From: Adineta steineri
Lineage: Eukaryota; Rotifera; Eurotatoria; Adinetida; Adinetidae
Assembly (NCBI GenBank): GCA_905250115.1
Contig: CAJNOI010000148.1
Span: 1 to 64,000 of the forward strand
Length of the DNA: 64,000 nt
Direction of reading: 5' to 3'
Positions 1 through 11,384 of this stretch are shown here, in pieces. Under the pieces are notes generated by a model. That model was not told where the DNA came from. It saw only the letters and a program-made list of their open reading frames with translations, and did not search any database. A program made the position numbers and the translations under genes. How positions within the stretch are numbered: position 1 is the first letter of the stretch; every line of letters begins with the position of its first letter.

Positions 1-416
1 TATGGTAAATAACGAAGAATACGAAAATCGAGAGAATTTTGTTGTTGGATGGAAAGAAAAAAAAGTCGAGAAGTATTTTTAGAAATATGCGTAGGCCAGT
101 CATTTGGTGTTTTTTTATCAGCAATAACAATGAGATTCCAGTTGGTAGTTAGATTAAGAAATTTGTGAATGGAAGATGTTGGATAATTTATTGTAGTAAC
201 TACAATCCATTTATCTCCTCGTATTGGGCAAATAAGAGAATTAGTAATAGACTGTGAATGTTGATTTATTTGATAAAGAGTTCGAATCGATTTTTTTATA
301 TCATTACAGAAAAATAGTGTGATTGTAAATAAAAGAAAAATAACAAAAGTAAGCCAAGAAAATCTTCTATTCTGAATATGTTTTGTCCGATCATGTATTG
401 ATTCATATGTATTCAT
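1..416 (-). CDS. DUF288/STELLO-like Golgi glycosyltransferase-related protein, 5' part only
   Basis: An open frame starts at an ATG at 416-414 and runs off the left edge (138 whole codons). It encodes a short basic cytosolic tail, one hydrophobic anchor at about residues 23-42, then a lumenal part. The order WIVVTTINYPT, then IVIADKKTPNDW, then a segment with FLSIQQQ and LRYLPY matches the start of the DUF288 domain of STELLO-type proteins (WVV..NYPT, KTP.DW, LS.EQQ, LPY). Plant STELLO proteins are Golgi type II proteins that support cellulose synthase; animal members are poorly characterised, so only the fold and Golgi location are proposed. No intron is seen in this part. The family match is from remembered motifs and fairly secure; the function is unknown. 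Confidence 0.7.
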   Translation of the reverse strand, partial: MNTYESIHDRTKHIQNRRFSWLTFVIFLLFTITLFFCNDIKKSIRTLYQINQHSQSITNSLICPIRGDKWIVVTTINYPTSSIHKFLNLTTNWNLIVIADKKTPNDWPTHISKNTSRLFFLSIQQQNSLDFRILRYLP

Positions 417-1177
417 AATGAGATTGAAGACACTGGAGAAGATTAATAAAACTGAAATGCGTCGAAATTAAATACAAAAATGTTATCGAAAACAAATTCA
501 GTGCAGAATTTATATAGAGCAACAGGTATGGAATAATGTCCTTTTCTGTTTGTAAGTCATTATAGTACTTTTATACAACTATAAAATAGGCATTAACATC
601 ATAAAAGTACTGTTACTTCTATTGATAAAAGACTTTTTCTGTTATAAATTGGTCATGTTTCATTACGTCATTATCTTTTTATAATAGTCGATAGTTAGTC
701 CTTACAGTACACAAGTTATTTTAAGATGAGTTCTAAGAAGAAGAACTTGCTGTGAAAATGTTTTTTCCTACTCTTCATGTAATGATTTGTTTCATATTTA
801 AAAACTTGTATTATTTACATAATTAGCGGATATAGACAGGTAAACTACCCAGACAGACACCAAAGGGTGAAAATGGCGCTTAAACATATTTAAAAAGCGT
901 TTTTGTTGTTATAAGGCGTTTGTCCATAGAAGTTTGTCTTTTTAACAGCAGTTTTTCGTTCTACGTCATTCATGAAAAATAGATTAAAATGAAAAAATTT
1001 GCATAAATATTTTGTAGTAAGTATATAATGCGCGTTATCACTCACTAATTATCAGTTAGTGATGAATGGTAATACTAATGTGTTAATACTGATAGTTAGT
1101 GATACTTGGTTAATTTCTTATCCCAGAATTCGAGGTGGTGGCTTAGCATTAGCATTACATTAGTTAAAACTTTGTTC

Positions 1178-1285
1178 TAATACTTTTGCATTAAAATTAG
1201 TCTAAAACTTAATACTCTTGGCATTAATATTAGAGAAACACCTAACACTTTTGCATTAGACTTAACTTAGCATTAGCGTAATACT
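1178..1285. repeat. degenerate tandem repeat, unit about 32-33 bp
   Basis: Units begin at about 1178, 1210 and 1243. Each opens with TAATACTTTTGCATTA or a near variant (TAATACTCTTGGCATTA, TAACACTTTTGCATTA) and continues with a TTAG-rich half. A fourth partial unit may begin near 1280. The flanks (1045-1170) are also rich in ATTAG/TTAGTGA, with a small hairpin near 1045-1065. Confidence 0.55.
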
Positions 1286-1861
1286 AACACTTACTATAAT
1301 TTTTTGCTTGTTTTTTTAGACATATAAATTTGATCATAATTTCGGATTCTTCCTAGTCGAGTTCTCTTTGCATTACTTGTAGTAGAAAACCGTATGTTTT
1401 TTATGTAACCCAGACTATTATACTTCTATATATATTTGAGGAGAATATGTATTTTACGAGCAGATCGGTATTGTAAAAAGAAATTCTATCGTAGAAAGTA
1501 GAGAACGAATGTCATATAACACTTTATAAATCGATGATTAGGATCAAACTGAGTAAGTTATTATTGATAAAAAAGAGAAAATGTTAATTTCTTGATTATG
1601 ATCATAGAATTTTTTTTCCAACTACATTCTATTTTATGTCTGTTGACGCTTAGAGTATCAAAAAGAACTTTTAATTATAAAAAAACGATGTTTCATCGTG
1701 TTGTACAGTTTATCTATATCTGTTCCTAACTAGAAATTGATTGAATACGAGCTTTAGGAATTTATTAAAAGCATAAGCATATCGATGCATATACTTATGA
1801 ATATTTCTATAGACGAGAAAAAGGAATATATGTTATAATTGAAAAAAACTCACCTTCTCTA

Positions 1862-2022
1862 GATTATTATGGCAAAGTCCGATTAAAATCGATTAAGAAT
1901 TCACGGAAAAAATTGATTGTAATCGATGAAAACTGAATTACATTTTTTCGTTCATCACCGGCAAAAATCAATTTTCTCCGTGAACTCTTAATCGATTTTA
2001 ATCGGATATCGCCATAATAATC
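1862..2022. mobile_element. MITE-like hairpin element with 57-bp inverted arms
   Basis: The left arm (1862-1918) and the reverse complement of the right arm (1966-2022) match at 52 of 57 positions by eye. Both start GATTATTATGGC and contain CCGATTAAAATCGATTAAGA and TTCACGG. The loop is about 47 nt. No reading frame and no clear target-site duplication were found. The structure fits a non-autonomous foldback element, but a superfamily cannot be assigned. Confidence 0.75.
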
Positions 2023-4247
2023 ACAAGAAAATGTATATTCTCGTTCTGTATACCAGAGTGAACATATTCAAATCTTATAAGCGTCTATTCATAAGAAGAT
2101 CTTCTAAAATGAGAGAAAAATAGGACAGTTGCTGCATCTTTTATAGTTGCAAGTTCTTCTTTTGAAAAGTTTTGATATTGACTGAGTCGTAACAGTCATT
2201 TTTAGTGAAATAAGCAAAAATCCAAAGATGACTTTATCTATGTAGGTTAGAAGAAGAATATTATATCAATTATTTCTCAAAAAATCCTTTTTGAGAAAGT
2301 TTGCAACGAGTTTGTAAATGTAATACGATATTTCAATGACAAATATTTTGAATAGTTCCAATAGAGAAGATCATCACTTAGAAGGAAAACAGACACACAT
2401 ACATATACAAAGAGGACATGTCGCTTCCAAAATAGACTGGTAGCTTCGCGATTCTCACATGATCCTAACTAAAGGATTATTTATTGTTCCATCAATATGT
2501 GCTCGTACACTGTGAGTTACATCTAAAGAATCTGCCACCTAACACCTGAGGCTAATTCATTGAAATTCAAATGTCATCACAAGGTTGAAATATTAAAGGG
2601 GAGGATATCGAGAGAATAAATGATATTAGATAAATTTCGTCGTTTGAGGCAAAGTATAGAAAACTATAATACCTGCTAAAGAATAATATTATCTTTGAAA
2701 ATTCGTTAAAATAGTAAAATTTTCAACAAATCATAGCGTTGAAACGTGAAAAAGTGTTAAAAATCGTTAACTGTTTAAACGCTGTTTTTACCGTTTTGTT
2801 GTATACCTGGTATAACATGCACGATCGATTGATCTTGTAAATTATTTCTACATTGTCTTTTATGAATAATTTAGTTCAAATATTTTTGCTTATTAGTATA
2901 TGAATCGTTCTCAAACAGAAAAATTCATCAACCAATTATTACTTTCTGCTCCTACGAAACGTCATTTAGTGTACATATATTTATTAAAAACTACATTCAT
3001 GTTGATTTTTCTTTTGAGAAAACAACCTGTGCATTGTTATTCAAATGATCGAAGAATAAATCGTTCATAAATCTCAATAGTATGCAACAGATTATTAAAT
3101 TAGAAAATCTTGCTATAAAATTATCGATCCTTTTCTTCTTTACATCTGTTTTTTTTAAATTACATTTATCGTTTACCATGTTACTTTCTATGTGTGTACA
3201 AGGTAACAATAATCTACCAACAAAAGGTTTGTATGCGTGTATTATAGACAAATTTGATTAATTACACTTGCTTACATCGGATTAGTCCAGTCGACATACC
3301 CTCTTTTGAGAGAAATGTGCAAATCAGACTGTCTATTACTTTTTATTAGTATAGTATTAACCAACGCACGTTTATTAATCACAGGGGAGGTGAAGACGAA
3401 GAATAATAACAATGATTACGTATATTCATAGGTGAAATTTTTACATTAATTATCAGTAATACATAAAACAAATAAAATACATTTCATTGTTACAAAAAAG
3501 ATTGTTCAACTATCTTACTAGCTTATCGTTGTGATTCAAATACATTTTTACTTCTAAACTTAGATTCGTCATAACCAGAACTGTAAGACTATCGTAAACA
3601 TTTTGTACTAAATACGTTTCACCAATCCTTTCCATCATCATTTTCATTAACTAATTACTTGGGCATAGTGACCTGTTTAAACTTTGATTCATATTAGTAA
3701 GTTATTACTGTTCTAATTAATTTCTCAGATGAATCCGATAAATTGTATAACAAATATAGTAAATACATAAAATAATTGCTTACTGTTTTTTACACCTACA
3801 TAAAAAAAACAACCATCGTTACGGGAATATTTATTAACTTATTAAAATAAGAACAAGATTCACAATAAAATTAGTATATTTTCATACTAAGACAATTTTA
3901 ACATTTGTTCATAAAATAAATCATTTTTTTCTGAATAATAAAGATTCAAGGAAGTGATATTCAATTTTTCACTGTTATTCATAATGTAAATTTGATTCTA
4001 ATAGATATTTTATTCGCTATTTAAATCGTGCGAAATTGATCAAATCGAATATAATAAGAATCGGTAAAATATATTCTAGAAATCGTGACTATACATATGA
4101 AAATATAATTTTACGCATGAATGCTTTTTATTTTTTATATTTTTCCTTGTATATGCGCATGATCCATTCATCATATATCAATGATACTGTGCAATACAAA
4201 AGAAAACAAAAGTTACGCATTATAATCGTTTGAATAAATATTATTCA

Positions 4248-5334
4248 ATGGCAATTGACATAAAAAATACTGATACAACAAATCTCTTAAGTATATTACA
4301 ACGGGAAGAAGAAATCATTATTAAACCTTTTCACCCTGGTAAATAGATTAAGGTCATCGAAAGAAAAAATTAATTTTTTTGTTATTAAAGATACGATGGA
4401 AAAGAATGGAGCTGTTGAATGTGGAAAAATTGTATCACGAACAAATAAAATTTTATTTAATTATCAAATTGGTAAAAGATAAATAAATAGTTGTTTCAAT
4501 TTAAATTAATTTATATTTATAGGTGGTAAAAAACATACGTCTATACTAAGTTCAATATTAAATCATAAAATTATATTATTTCATCCTAAAACGAATCAGG
4601 TATATAGAATTATTTTTATTTAATTTATAAGAATAATAATAATTTTTTTTTTATTATTTTAGAAAATTCTAGAACTCTATTGTAATCGTGTACCTTTCTT
4701 ATCTAAAATATCAAGTAAACAAAATGTTCGATGTATAACATCATTGTCTAATAGTTTTCAATCAATTGGATATCTTCAACAGAAGTATGTTAAATAATTT
4801 CTATAAAAATGATATTTATCTTGAGAATGAGAATGAGAATATTATATTAATAGGATTCTGTCAATGATAAGATCTATGTAGAATGCTTAGAAATATTTTG
4901 CATTGTTTAAGTTTTCTTTTTTATTTTATAGATTTGCTCTGAATAAACTACGGTATAATGTATATAATACTGATTATAAACATGCGGTCAGTTTAATATT
5001 ACGTAAAAATTATTTGGTAAAGAGAATTCAACATCGTGTATCTGAATTTGAAATAATTAATAAGAATGAAATATCAAGTATTGGTCGTATTTATCCATTT
5101 TCTACTGATTTAGAAAGGTCACAATATGGACAAGCTGTAGCTATAAAACGTATGTTTTTGTGAAGTATTGTCATTATCATCACATATATTTTTTTTAATT
5201 ATACAGTTCCACAAGATATGAATGTTGAATTAAAAGCCACATTACTAATAAGTGCACTTATTCTTGTATGTAGATATTTATTTAAAATATTATTGTATAA
5301 GATTTTTTTTATTTAGAAATCACGAATCAATTAG
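4248..5334 (+). CDS. phospholipid scramblase-like protein, seven exons
   Basis: Exons: 4248-4338, 4391-4471, 4523-4599, 4663-4784, 4932-5149, 5207-5265, 5317-5334. The coding sum is 666 nt, giving 221 residues, and every junction keeps frame with GT...AG introns of 51-147 nt. The C-terminal third carries the scramblase pattern: an IGRI segment in place of GKISK, then LPQDMNVELKATLLISALIL, comparable to the FPLDLDVKMKA...LID calcium-binding and membrane end of PLSCR proteins. The N-terminus lacks the proline-rich and cysteine-rich palmitoylation segments of vertebrate PLSCR1, so it is a short, diverged member. Scramblases move phospholipids between bilayer leaflets; whether this one does is unproven, and a more general tubby/LURP-one-fold relative is the main alternative. 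Confidence 0.65.
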
Positions 5335-6186
5335 TTCCAAACGTTATTTTGTTGAGAATTTTTAATTTATTTTGTAATAAATAATTTAAATGTTTCAATA
5401 TAGAAACAAAAAATAAATAAAATTCATTGTATGCAGTTTAGAACTGATATCGATATTAGAATTGTTTATTCTTAACTATACGAGATGTATAGAAAAAAAC
5501 GATTTCTCGTAAATGGTTTATCCGACAATACAGATGATATTTCGTATTTTGTATAGAATGAATATTTCTGAAGATAATTTTACAGATCACAAAAGTAATT
5601 TACATGATGATTACCGGATGTTATTTTTAGAAATAGTGTTGTATCGTGTTTTTTCTCTTTCAACAACAGAAACAACAACAATAATAACAACAATAACAAC
5701 ATAATATAACAAGGTCTGTCTATATTGTGGAAAAGGAAGAGTAACTGTAAATCAATTGTGACGAAGTCCTTAATCATGTCGACTTTCTCTAATCTATTTT
5801 TAACGAAATCTAATATAAAAAAACGAGTAAAGATGTAAAGATTTATTAGAAAAAATATCGTGATAGATTCTATCACGTACGTGTCAATCAAACAGAAGTT
5901 TTTCTTTAACCTTTTATTGTTACATCTGGTCTATTATACGTCAATAGAAAAAAATGAGAACATTGACAAGCAAATCAATTAACCGACGAACCAAAACCTA
6001 TCGACAACAATTCTTAAATGAAGGTCGATAAGCAGACAGAGAGATAGAGATCTTTATATATATATATATATGTATTCAGCTACTGTTTATTTATTATCAT
6101 TATAATAAGAGTCAACAATACAAACTTACTGAATATCTGAAGAATATATATATTGATAATGTAAAATATAAATTAATACTTTCTCT
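5335..6186. other. intergenic region with simple repeats
   Basis: No gene recognised. An (AAC/AAT)n tract lies at 5661-5703 and a TA tract near 6056-6071. The minus-strand open frame 5580-5891 is mainly the leucine run produced by translating the triplet repeat, so it is not called. Confidence 0.6.
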
Positions 6187-7807
6187 ATGGCATCATTTTC
6201 TTCACATAATATACTTCATCAAAAATTATTTGATGGAAAAACTAAAACAATTTATTCAATTATTGATCAACCAAGTCTTATTTGTATTCATCGAAAAGAT
6301 TATCATGAACCATTAGGTTCAAGTTTATGTATTCCTGGTAGTCGTCGATCTAGTATTGATAGTGCTGTTCGTCAAACTAATCAACAACAACAACAGCAAC
6401 AAAATAATCGTAATAATACTGAAATTAACAGTAAAGGTTCATTAGCAACATCAATAACTACATGTGTCTATGAAATTTTACGTGAAGCAACTATACCAAC
6501 ATTTTATGTTGCACCATTTACTCAACCAGATATGTTTATTGCAAAAAAAATGTACAATGATACCAATATTATGGATTATTCGTCGTTTAGCTAATGAAGC
6601 ATATGTTAAACGTAATCCCGGTATTACAAATGGTCATCGTTTTATTCCACCAATTATGGAAATTTATTATAAACGTCATCCATTACTTTATAAACAATCA
6701 ACAGTAGATAGTTATGATGATAATTTCGAATCAGATCATGAAAGTCAATTTGATGATGATGAATCAGATTTTGATGAATGTATTTCATCAATATGGTCTT
6801 ATGAACAACTTCTTAATACAAATATAAATACTGAAAATGTTAAAATTTCACATACAGATATTGAATATATGTATGAAATATGTTGTACGGTATTTGACAT
6901 ACTTGAACATGTATGGATGGTTAATAAAAATTGTCAATTAATTGATCTGAAAATTGAATTTGGTATAACAACTGTAGCACCAAAAGAGATTGTTGTTGCT
7001 AATATATATGATGTTGAAACCTGGCATATATTACGACCTATAGAGAAAACAATATTATCTGGTAATGATTTAATACAAGAAAATCTTGTTTGGATAAATA
7101 ATTCCTTACGAGATATACTTGATTTAAATATAAATATACCATTAACAGCTAAATTACTTTCAAGACATGATAATGATGAACAAAAAAAATCTAATATTAT
7201 TCCTGAATATGATTCTATTGATATAATTAATGATAATTTATCATTACATCTTTATTCAACACCAACTACACCATCAATAACAAGTCGTTGTGTTATTATA
7301 TGTGCATCATTACATGATATTGAATATGGTCAAAAAATGAAAACAATTCTTAATGATACATATAATATACATTGCGATATACGTCTTTATTCAATATATA
7401 AATCAACTCAAACAATATTAAAATTTTTATCAAATTATGCCTATGAACATTGTCGACCAACTGTTATTGTTACACTTGGAAATATAAATAATGGTCTTGC
7501 TATGTGTTTATCATCAAATTCCCAATATCCAATCATACATTGTTCATTAATAAATAAAGAACAACAAAATAATTTATTTGATATTAATTCATTTATATCA
7601 AATGATACATCATTATTTACAATTGTATTTACATTACCAAGTGCAATACAAAATGTTATACAAATACTTGCAATGAATGATTGGAAATTATGGACAAAAT
7701 TACGTGGAAGACGATTTAAAAAATATATGGATTTAATTATAGCTGATCAACAATTATTAACAAAACAAACAATGAAAACAAATACTAATGGTCTAATGAA
7801 TAAATAG
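6187..7807 (+). CDS. PAICS-like protein (SAICAR synthetase + AIR carboxylase folds), frame broken once
   Basis: Two overlapping frames on one strand together match PAICS end to end. The first (from 6187) carries the KLFDGKTKTIY nucleotide-binding start and runs to the A8 tract at 6543-6550. The second continues in register with TMIPILW, VKRNPG and LIDLKIEFG, then a PurE-like half, stopping at 7807. Leaving one A unread gives about 539 residues, against 425 in human PAICS; the extra length is a Gln/Asn-rich and an acidic insertion. There are no introns, unlike its neighbours, which suggests a retrocopy. Active-site motifs are eroded: ITAGN and GS(F/L)LKR in the first domain, GSxSD, SAHK and GRSNGLGP in the second. 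Any purine-synthesis activity is therefore doubtful. An AATAAA lies at 7907. The family call is firm; whether it is an expressed pseudoenzyme or a decaying copy is open. Confidence 0.75.
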
Positions 7808-8574
7808 AACTAGAACCTATTTTTTTATGAACTCTATATTTATATTTTTTTAAATGAGAATTTTTTTGATTGTATATAGAGTATTCCTTATAATCAAGAT
7901 ATATGAAATAAAAAGGTCAACGAAAGAATATACTTCATTAAATTAAATCCAACTGTGTGTTCACCAGCATGTGGTCATATTTCTTGATTAGTTTGATTGT
8001 ATAAAGTTAACATTGATCTTTAATCTACATGCATTGAATACTTTTCAAAGAATTAATTACAGAAAGTTCTGCCTTTTTTTTATATCTAAGAGACAATTTT
8101 TAATCCATTGAGATATAATATTATTTGTCCTTCATCAATACTAAACAAAACAATAATTTATTAATACATCAGTTTTCTCTTATTGTCAATCAAAATAATA
8201 ATATTTTCTGTTCTGTCTTTTTGCTTCTATGCCATAGATGATCATACTAATAACAATACATTTTTCGTATGTACTGTTGATTATTGACAACAAACATATG
8301 GTTCAAATTCTGATCATAGTTAGTTTTTAAAAAACTCGATGGATCTTTCATTGATAAAAGCTTTACAATGTAATGAGTAGTTATATGATCTGATCATTAT
8401 CGCTTCTTTTTCTTTGAAATATAGATAATATGGTTCAATCATCTGTACAATCTTGTACAATGTTGTAATCTATAGAATACTCAGTAATTAATTGTAACAA
8501 GAATTTATTCATATTATATAAAAACTGATATCTTTGTTTCTTGAATATCGATATTATTTAGGAACAGTAGCGGA

Positions 8575-8763
8575 TCCAGGATTTTGGAAGGGGGGGGCGG
8601 TGATTTTTTTTGAGTATGGAGGGGCGATTTGGGCTTAAAGCTATTTTTTGTGTCCAATCAAAGTAGTGTAAACCTATTTTTTCGTTCATTTTTGCTGTAA
8701 AAAATCAAAAAAAATTCGGAAGGGGGGCGATTACCTCCATCACTCCCTCTAAATCCACCACTG
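8575..8763. mobile_element. hAT-like MITE, copy 1
   Basis: The element starts CAGTAGCGGATCCAGG and ends TAAATCCACCACTG, an imperfect terminal inverted repeat of the CAGTGGCGGAT type. It shares its interior with 15871-16039, including CCTATTTTTTCGTTCATTTT followed by TGCTGTAAAAAATC and a G-run near each end. Flanks TTAGGAA and TTAAGAA could be a worn target duplication. There is no coding capacity. Confidence 0.8.
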
Positions 8764-8904
8764 TTAAGAAGTCAACATGGCGTTGATAGTGATATTACTC
8801 TTTTACTGCTGTTCGCTTCTTTTTTTTCTGTAATCATATTCATCTTTCTCTCTCCTACTGAAACTTTTCTTACATATGAAGTATTTTAATACACATTATT
8901 GACG

Positions 8905-9240
8905 AAGGTGGCAGTTATTTACTTCTTTGTTACAAAGATATTGAACAAGTAATTATTGATCATGTTAACAATCATTTATTATATTTACCTATGAAAAGAA
9001 GTATACTATAAATATACATTATCAAGCAATCTATTGAATCATCTTTTGCAACTTATCGATCGATTTCCAAATAATAAAGCTCAACGATTTTCTATTATGT
9101 TAAATAATTAAATGACATAATAACATGATCCATATGTCTGTTATCAACAAAGATATTCATGCTGATATCAGTAATATGTTACGACATAAAACAATTTCTA
9201 TATTTGCTTATTTAATGTATATTTTACCTCATAGTTAACT
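8905..9240 (+). pseudogene. possible decayed coding relic, family unknown
   Basis: Three short stretches read as plausible protein in different frames, each ended by stops. One contains DIEQVIIDHVNNHLLYLPMK, one contains LIDRFPNNKAQRFSIMLNN, and one contains MLRHKTISIFAYLMYILPHS. They follow each other in order on the plus strand, as expected for a gene broken by small indels. I do not recognise the family, and chance composition remains possible. Confidence 0.25.
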
Positions 9241-11384
9241 AGTCAAGCATGGATGTAAACTAACAACGTAATTATTATAAAAAAAAACCTTAAAAGTATG
9301 TGACATATATGATGAAAATAGATATTTTACTATTTTAATATCTAATACAAATGGTTTCTTATTACTTATCATGAAGAATTCTTCTTTTTCTTCTTCTGTG
9401 TTCATAATTGAAATAATCATAGAAGAATAAAACACACTAAGCAATGTACTTAATAAAAATCACTCTAATTGATAAGCTGCGCAAAGGTTAAGGTTACTTC
9501 AAGTGTGTAATCCGAAATGATTGTCATATCATTGGTATTTTTCATATAGAAATTCAAAAAGTTCAATTCTTGATTTACATATCTATTTATTTCTACTCTA
9601 CAAGACTAAACTATTCTTCGACCTTACTTTTTACAGTCAAATGTATATATAATACTTGTCATATTTCTAACTACGGTGTTAATTTGTTTGTATTGTAATA
9701 AGCAACATTATGCTAATTTTTTACAATAGTCTCAGTCAGAAATCGATCATCTCGGAAGTTATATCCTTGATAGATACAATAACAATTATCCTTTCATATT
9801 TTGTTACTAATTCATTTAATATAAATCATTGTTCAGATATATATGTAAACCTTCTTCTTGGCATGATTTTTATATCAATTTTTTTTTCAGCTAAACTTTT
9901 AAATCAATAGAGAGAACCTGTCTTTTTTTTAATATAATATATTATCAACGAAAGAGATTTGTTTCTTTAACCTCTCACACGAAAATCATTTCACAAGAAT
10001 ACTTCAGATATTATTGAATTCAATACTGACATCATATATTCAACTTGTATTGTGTCTTCATGCATCCGATAAATGATTACAGGAAATGATGTAAGTTTTC
10101 TCAAATATATGACTCGTCCTTTTTTATTGTGAGTCAAAAGTCATTATGATGTTCATCTCACAAGAAAAAAGATTTTGCTTAATAATAGTGTAACAAAACG
10201 TTCATAGACTTATTTTTTTCTCTCTTCCACTATATACATTCTAATCGTTCTCACCATCTTTATAAATGATATAAGACAGTCTTGTCATAATCATACGATG
10301 TATTAATGTTGCTACTAATATTTCCTAATAACCTTGCAGCTTTTACGCTTCTTGCATGCATCCTAAAGCCCGAAAAAAGAAATAACATTGTGATGCACTC
10401 ATCCACTCTCTCTCGATAATAACACTTAAGTATAGATCAAGATAATATGTACACATTTATATTGAATGTTGTCAATTTTGAAATAGAAAGACATTTATTG
10501 TGTTGAAATAAAATAAAATAAAAAAACTAATGCATTACATATTAGTGTGATGTAACAAGAGCACATCGATATAATAATGATTTTATAAGGCATCGAGTCT
10601 TTTTCTTTTTTTTTTTGAAACAGAACACAAAACGTAAAAGAAAAAAAATGTAAATGCCTTTCAAGTATAAGTACATGCGAGAGTATATATATAAGATAAG
10701 TGCACAGCTGAACGTTCAAGTAAGCGAGAATTAGTCAATTCTCTTTATCACATTCGTACTGAACGCTAGCTATATGATGTTGACAATGACGACAACGTTC
10801 AACATTAATAATTTTCAGTGGTGCGGTATTAATACAAAAAAAAGAGGGAGACAGAAAGAAAGAGAGTAGTCTAGAGAAGGAGAGAGAGAGAGAGGAAAAA
10901 GAAGAATATGAGGCAAAGGAAACATGATTACGAAACAGACGGCAAGAAGAAAATGTGCTCAGTATACAAGTAAGAGAGTTGAGAGTGTGCTTCTTATTTC
11001 TTTTCTAAATGAATATATAGGCAAATAATCATAGTTACAATAGCTATATGAATATAATAGTTCCCGAACGGTTTTCATTTCCTTTTGAATTAAGTATTAT
11101 AATATTCTACCTAAGATTTGTATCAAAAGATGCTTCTTTTTATATACCCACTTATTTTGTTTCTCCTAGTCCTTGGAATATATGACACCTTCTTTCTTTA
11201 AGAACTCTTTACCTATCAACAGATAGTAATTGTTAACAGTTCTAATGACTGAATAATGTATGTGTAAAAGAGAGAAGAAAAAAAAGAAGGAAATAGAATA
11301 TATATATGCTGTTATTCTTTCGTTTCAGAAATGTTCTTATTAGTTTTGACACATACTAATTGATGGTGATCAAACCGATGCGCG

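Larger units (their letters stand above)
417..4247. other. intergenic region, no gene recognised
   Basis: AT-rich DNA between the head of the DUF288-like gene and the scramblase-like gene. Short open frames here (for example 2997-3251 minus, 4036-4233 plus) lack family features and splice context. It holds a degenerate tandem repeat near 1178-1285 and a long hairpin element at 1862-2022, listed separately. Confidence 0.6.
7808..11384. other. intergenic region, no intact gene recognised
   Basis: AT-rich DNA. It contains a hAT-like MITE (8575-8763), a possible coding relic (about 8905-9240), and a GA-rich tract near 10855-10900 upstream of the NHL gene. Open frames at 9235-9444 minus, 9710-9910 plus and 10495-10719 minus show no family features. 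Confidence 0.55.

Noticed and set aside
5580-5891. Minus-strand open frame with a leucine run resembling a membrane protein
   Set aside because: The leucine run is a TTG/TTA triplet repeat; no family feature or splice context.
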